Of a stretch of DNA of 64,000 bases, positions 60,678 through 64,000 are shown piece after piece. Location of the stretch: the NCBI RefSeq assembly GCF_000328475.2, contig NC_026491.1, forward strand, positions 547,468 to 611,467. Direction: 5' to 3'. Under the pieces are notes generated by a model. The model ran no database searches. It worked only from the letters and a program-made list of their open reading frames with translations, and had not been told where the DNA came from. This DNA comes from Mycosarcoma maydis. Its lineage: Eukaryota > Basidiomycota > Ustilaginomycetes > Ustilaginales. The position numbers and the translations under genes were made by a program. Numbering within the stretch: position 1 is the stretch's first letter; every line of letters starts with the position of its first letter.

Positions 60678-61622
60678 GTGCTTGGCCCATGGCCTTTCTC
60701 TGTGCATCGGAGTCTTTGCAGCCGCACCGCAGCGTTCTGGGCCGACTCGCATCTCTTGGCCAGTTTGCTGGAGCGAGCTCTCAAGGGCAGCGATCGAGCC
60801 TCGCATTTGCATCTCCCATCTCTGTGGTCGCACACTAGACGGCATGGGTTCGAACGACGCCTGGCACAGGTCGCTCCGAAAGAACGGACGGCAGATTTGT
60901 CTTTGACAGCTTGTCTGAGTTATGCGCATGCCAAGCTTGCTTGCGAGCATCTACTCGAGAAGCTCGATGAGCATCTGAAAGCGTCAGGATCCAGCTACCT
61001 AGACAGTGTCGTCGTCCGTATCGGTCAGCTCAGCGGACCCGAGTGTATGGGCGAGTGGACCACGGCCGAACACATGGCGATGATAGCACAGTCGTCCAAC
61101 ACGATTCGAGCGCTTCCAAAGCTCACAGGGGAAGCGTCATGGATACGAGTTGATCGAGCAGCAAAGGCCATGGTCGAGCTAGCCAACGTCAGTCATGGAA
61201 GTCGCGAATCCAGCAATGCAACATCGACCCCGAGTACAACCTCCGACATCCTCCACTTGGAGAATGGAGCTCGACGATCGTGGGCTGACATTCTCAAGAT
61301 TTTTGCTCGGAATATGGATCTCAGCAGCACCGACACACTCGAGTGGGAAGCATGGCTCGCCTCAGTGCAAAAGCTCGGCAATCAGATCGACGACAGTGTT
61401 CCGCAGACGCCAGTAGACGCAAATCCGTGCATCAAGATCCTTGATTTCTTGCAACAAGACTTCTTGCGGCTAGGTACTGGCGGGGTGGTGCTCGATCTGG
61501 CCAAAGCCAGGTCCTATTCACGCACTCTCAGGAACTCCCAAGCAATCAGTGATGAGCTCATTCAGCTCTCTCGATGGTTGGAAAGGACAGGGCTGGCTTC
61601 GATCTCCGATGCGCCGGACTAG
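60678..61622 (+). pseudogene. C-terminal fragment of an adenylate-forming (NRPS-like) reductase
   Basis: The open frame lacks a usable ATG: it opens at a GTG and the first Met is far inside (ECMGEW). From about 60918 it reads like the end of a thioester-reductase/NAD-binding domain: SYAHAKLACEHLLEKL (YxxxK catalytic pair), VVRIGQLSGPECMGEWTTAEH, LPKLTGEASWIRVDRAAKAMVELA, then a C-terminal helical part ending ...NPCIKILDFLQQDFL. Such domains release aldehydes in fungal Lys2-like/NRPS-like enzymes (A-T-R). No adenylation or carrier domain exists upstream; the OrsD remnant stops 70 bases before. It looks like the surviving 3' end of a gene truncated by a rearrangement. Confidence 0.65.
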
Positions 61623-62402
61623 CGCCTGACATTTGATGTGAAGAGTGTACTGTCTGCATACCCTATTATTCTGCTCGAGAACGTCGTCTCCCCGTTTGTA
61701 GCCCACCTTGAACCTAGCACTTATTACCTCTGCACATCGGTTGTCGACCGTACAGATGCTCGTACGCATACGACTGCGACAGCCATATCACTCCGTGTCA
61801 GAGGCAGACGTGAGAGTCGTTCGTCGGCGTGGAACATGCGTGCTGATTCCAAGGCTCAGCACCAGCCGTAGTTGGTCACTTTAGCCCACAACAAAGAAGT
61901 AGAACGAACACACAAAGGACAGCAGTCGTATTTGCTCTGCCTACGAGTCGCAACTAGCTCGAACGTTCAACTCTGCCGCCTTGCCGCGGAGCAATGGGTT
62001 TGCGGTCATCTTCCGGCTGAATCCAGATGTAGCAAATCTACTGTTTTCAAGGGAAGAGCAACTCTCATTCCAATTCAAGCGCATATGGCGGCAAGGAGAG
62101 AAAGAAACACATTCGTAAGCCGAGACATCGCTGCTTGTGACGAGGACGGTAGTGTTCACCCAGTCAGAGCCGTACGCTTGAGGTCTCCGTTGTGTGGCGG
62201 GCAAGGCTCGAACAAAACGAAACGTAGCGAAAGGGAAACATGTTCATTGCCATTGCGTACGAAAAACGAAACAGGAGAGAGCTTCGGAAAGGATCAGGAG
62301 AGAGACGAAATCGAGGGGTGCTGGTGGCGCCTTGAGCCTGCAGAACGGTGTTGAACGTTGACTTTGGCGATGACCCTAGAGCAGGCGAGAATCGAACTCA
62401 CC
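61623..62402. other. Intergenic part of the degraded island
   Basis: 780 bases with no supported gene. Near its right end the minus strand has a tRNA-like T-arm (GAGTTCGATTCTC) with no matching tRNA body. Confidence 0.4.
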
Positions 62403-64000
62403 CTAAATGGAATCCGACTCGGGCTGGATGCGCTCATTCCACATGGGCTTTTTGATGATGTTGAGAGGGTTTGGTGCGGGATCAGAGCTAGACGACAGAA
62501 TGTCCACCAAGGTTGAACGGGCCTCGAAAAGGTCGAGACAGGGGTAAGCGTGCGGGCCGAGCAAACCCCGAATGCACAGCCGAGGGCACTGTTGACCGGT
62601 AATAGGCGTCACTTGCGGTCGAGAGCCGTCTTGCGCTTTCTTGAACCCGGTGCTTGTGCCAAGGTCGAAAAGCACGATCAACAGAGCCTGTTCGGTCAGT
62701 GGCTTCTCGTTTGGCGGTGCCATCGAGGCGCTCTTGATCACCGGTCCAGCAACGACAGGCGCTGAACTAGCAGGGACCGTGGTGCTCTGTGGATCCCTTC
62801 GGTTCTTTGCTTCCCAGGCAATGTAGGTCATGTAGCGCGCAGCGTGCCTCTCGCCCTCTCTGGGCTCAAGAGTGATGTTAGAGGCATCGGTGGATGAACC
62901 ATCAACGAAGGGCCGGTCGAGATGACCTACGAAGACCGGGATGATGCCATCGATGCCATGCTGTGTGTGCGCCATTTGCACGGCTACTCCACGCTTCCAG
63001 CAGTGCCATAGAAATTCGGGTGTTATCTTGTTGATCGCTTCGGGAAGCAAGTCGAAATGCGTAAAGTTGATCCACATCGGCAGCAGTAGCGGAAGCCGAC
63101 TGCAACTGATCTCTGATTGGAATTGCATGCCGTTCGGTGCGCGAGCCGGCATCGTAGACGTCTTCAAGAGCGTTGACGCAGCGCAGCGAGATTGGCTTCG
63201 TCGAGGTCGGCGAGGTTCTCAAGAACGCTTTCGAGACGCACGGGCTTGGCGTAGATGCTGGCGCCCACGTGTTGGGTGTCCGACGATTCCTTTGGCTCGG
63301 TTTGTTCGATTTTTTTGCGCTTCACGGCGTCGCAAGCAACCATCAAGATGATCCGCGAGGCAAGTTCACCGAAACTGCCCTTCAGCAAGGCAACATCGGG
63401 GTTGAGCAAGCATTCTTGCTGAAATTTCTTGAGGATGTCTGCGTACGTGTAGCCTCTCGCTTTCTCAGCTGACTGGAGGTAGGGAGCCAGCATGATATTG
63501 GAAGCAGCGATGGCTAGCACAGGCTCTGATGGAGATTCAACGTGCATGACACCCTCGCTGGTAACATGCGTGACAATGCGCATGTGGCGATCTACTGTGC
63601 TGTCGACGAATTGCTTCTGTCTTGCAAAGAGTTCCGAGTTTGGCGATTCAGTCGGCGAAAGGCTTAGCGCGAGACGAGACGCCAAGATGCTGAAGCAGTG
63701 GGCGGTCTTGCGGATGGCAAAGTCTTCGCCACCCATCAATTTGTGGTTGGCCATCACCCAGAGGCTTCCAGAACTGAATGTCTGAATCCACAGCGGTCGT
63801 CCGTAGTAAATGATGTGAGAGTCCGCAGAAGCTTGCGAGGCGCAAGAAAGGCTGGGTTGCTGTGAAAGCAGCACGTCAAAACTAACGCCGATGAAAATAG
63901 GCAGTGCCAATGATAACACGTTACGGTGGGCATGCTTGACAAAATCGGCCGCACTGCTGCTGGTACTGATCAACACAAGCCAAAACGTCGTGGTCTGGCG
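62403..64000 (-). pseudogene. Crinkler-type NTPase/nuclease-like gene, frameshifted, partial at window end
   Basis: The minus-strand frame is open from the window end (64000) to TGA 63164; the protein then resumes in another frame (63167 down to TAG 62403). The first part has IIYYGRPLWIQTF, ILASRLALSL, VDRHMRIVTHVTSEG, SPSEPVLAIAASNIML and FGELASRIILMVACDAVKR, blocks I associate with a large basidiomycete family related to Crinkler (CRN) NTPase effectors. The second part has INFTHFDLLPEAI, GIDGIIPVFVG and YMTYIAWEAKNR; the last two could be the D...ExK core of a PD-(D/E)XK nuclease. The N-terminal half lies beyond the window. A 1- or 2-base shift near 63160-63200 breaks it, with no plausible intron there. 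The family label is tentative; what is clear is a broken gene. Confidence 0.5.

Noticed and set aside
1..64000. CRISPR arrays, bacterial operons, riboswitches, insertion sequences with terminal inverted repeats, LTR retrotransposons
   Set aside because: None seen; repeats are simple tandem or the short dispersed motifs, and the gene content is eukaryotic.

Overview
The window reads as nuclear DNA of a smut fungus (Ustilaginaceae, near Ustilago/Sporisorium/Pseudozyma). The genes are long and almost intron-free, and proteins carry serine- and low-complexity-rich linkers. The G-protein alpha subunit at 21 kb agrees, as far as I can recall it, over its whole length with Ustilago Gpa3. Gene-free DNA is peppered with short motifs of the ATTCGTGA/TCACGAAT type. 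A run of exactly 100 N (20667-20766) is a scaffold gap. Several of the longest open frames begin at GTG or TTG, so starts were moved to the first plausible ATG wherever the sequence allowed.

1-28.6 kb is a conserved housekeeping and signalling block. It holds the C-terminus of a Spa2-like polarisome scaffold, a C2H2 factor with an Rpn4-like finger pair, tRNA-Thr(AGT), glycogen branching enzyme, a second identical tRNA-Thr, a small unknown protein, a PXR1/PINX1-type G-patch protein, a WDR59/Mtc5-type SEACAT subunit, gpa3 after about 4 kb of gene-free DNA, a single-pass membrane protein, and a mitochondrial carrier. At 28.8-35.6 kb lies a very large DH-BAR-SH3-like Rho GEF (Gef1/Tuba type). The N-terminus of that GEF could not be resolved.

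38.3-57 kb is metabolic. In order it holds a myo-inositol-type MFS transporter, an acyl/aryl-CoA ligase ending in AKL (PTS1), two zinc alcohol dehydrogenases facing away from each other with different apparent cofactor preference, an alpha/beta hydrolase ending in SRL (PTS1-like), a four-exon FAR-17a/AIG1-like membrane hydrolase, choline sulfatase, and a TatD/Scn1-like metal-dependent hydrolase. The set suggests use of inositol, aromatic or fatty acids, alcohols and choline sulfate, partly in peroxisomes; co-regulation is inference.

57.7-64 kb is different in character: three broken genes in a row. These are a frameshifted OrsD-domain/telomere-linked-helicase-like gene that has lost its helicase half, an ATG-less C-terminal fragment of an adenylate-forming (NRPS-like) reductase, and a frameshifted gene resembling basidiomycete Crinkler-type NTPase/nuclease effectors that runs off the window end. 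This looks like a decayed accessory island at a rearrangement breakpoint and is the most unusual part of the window.
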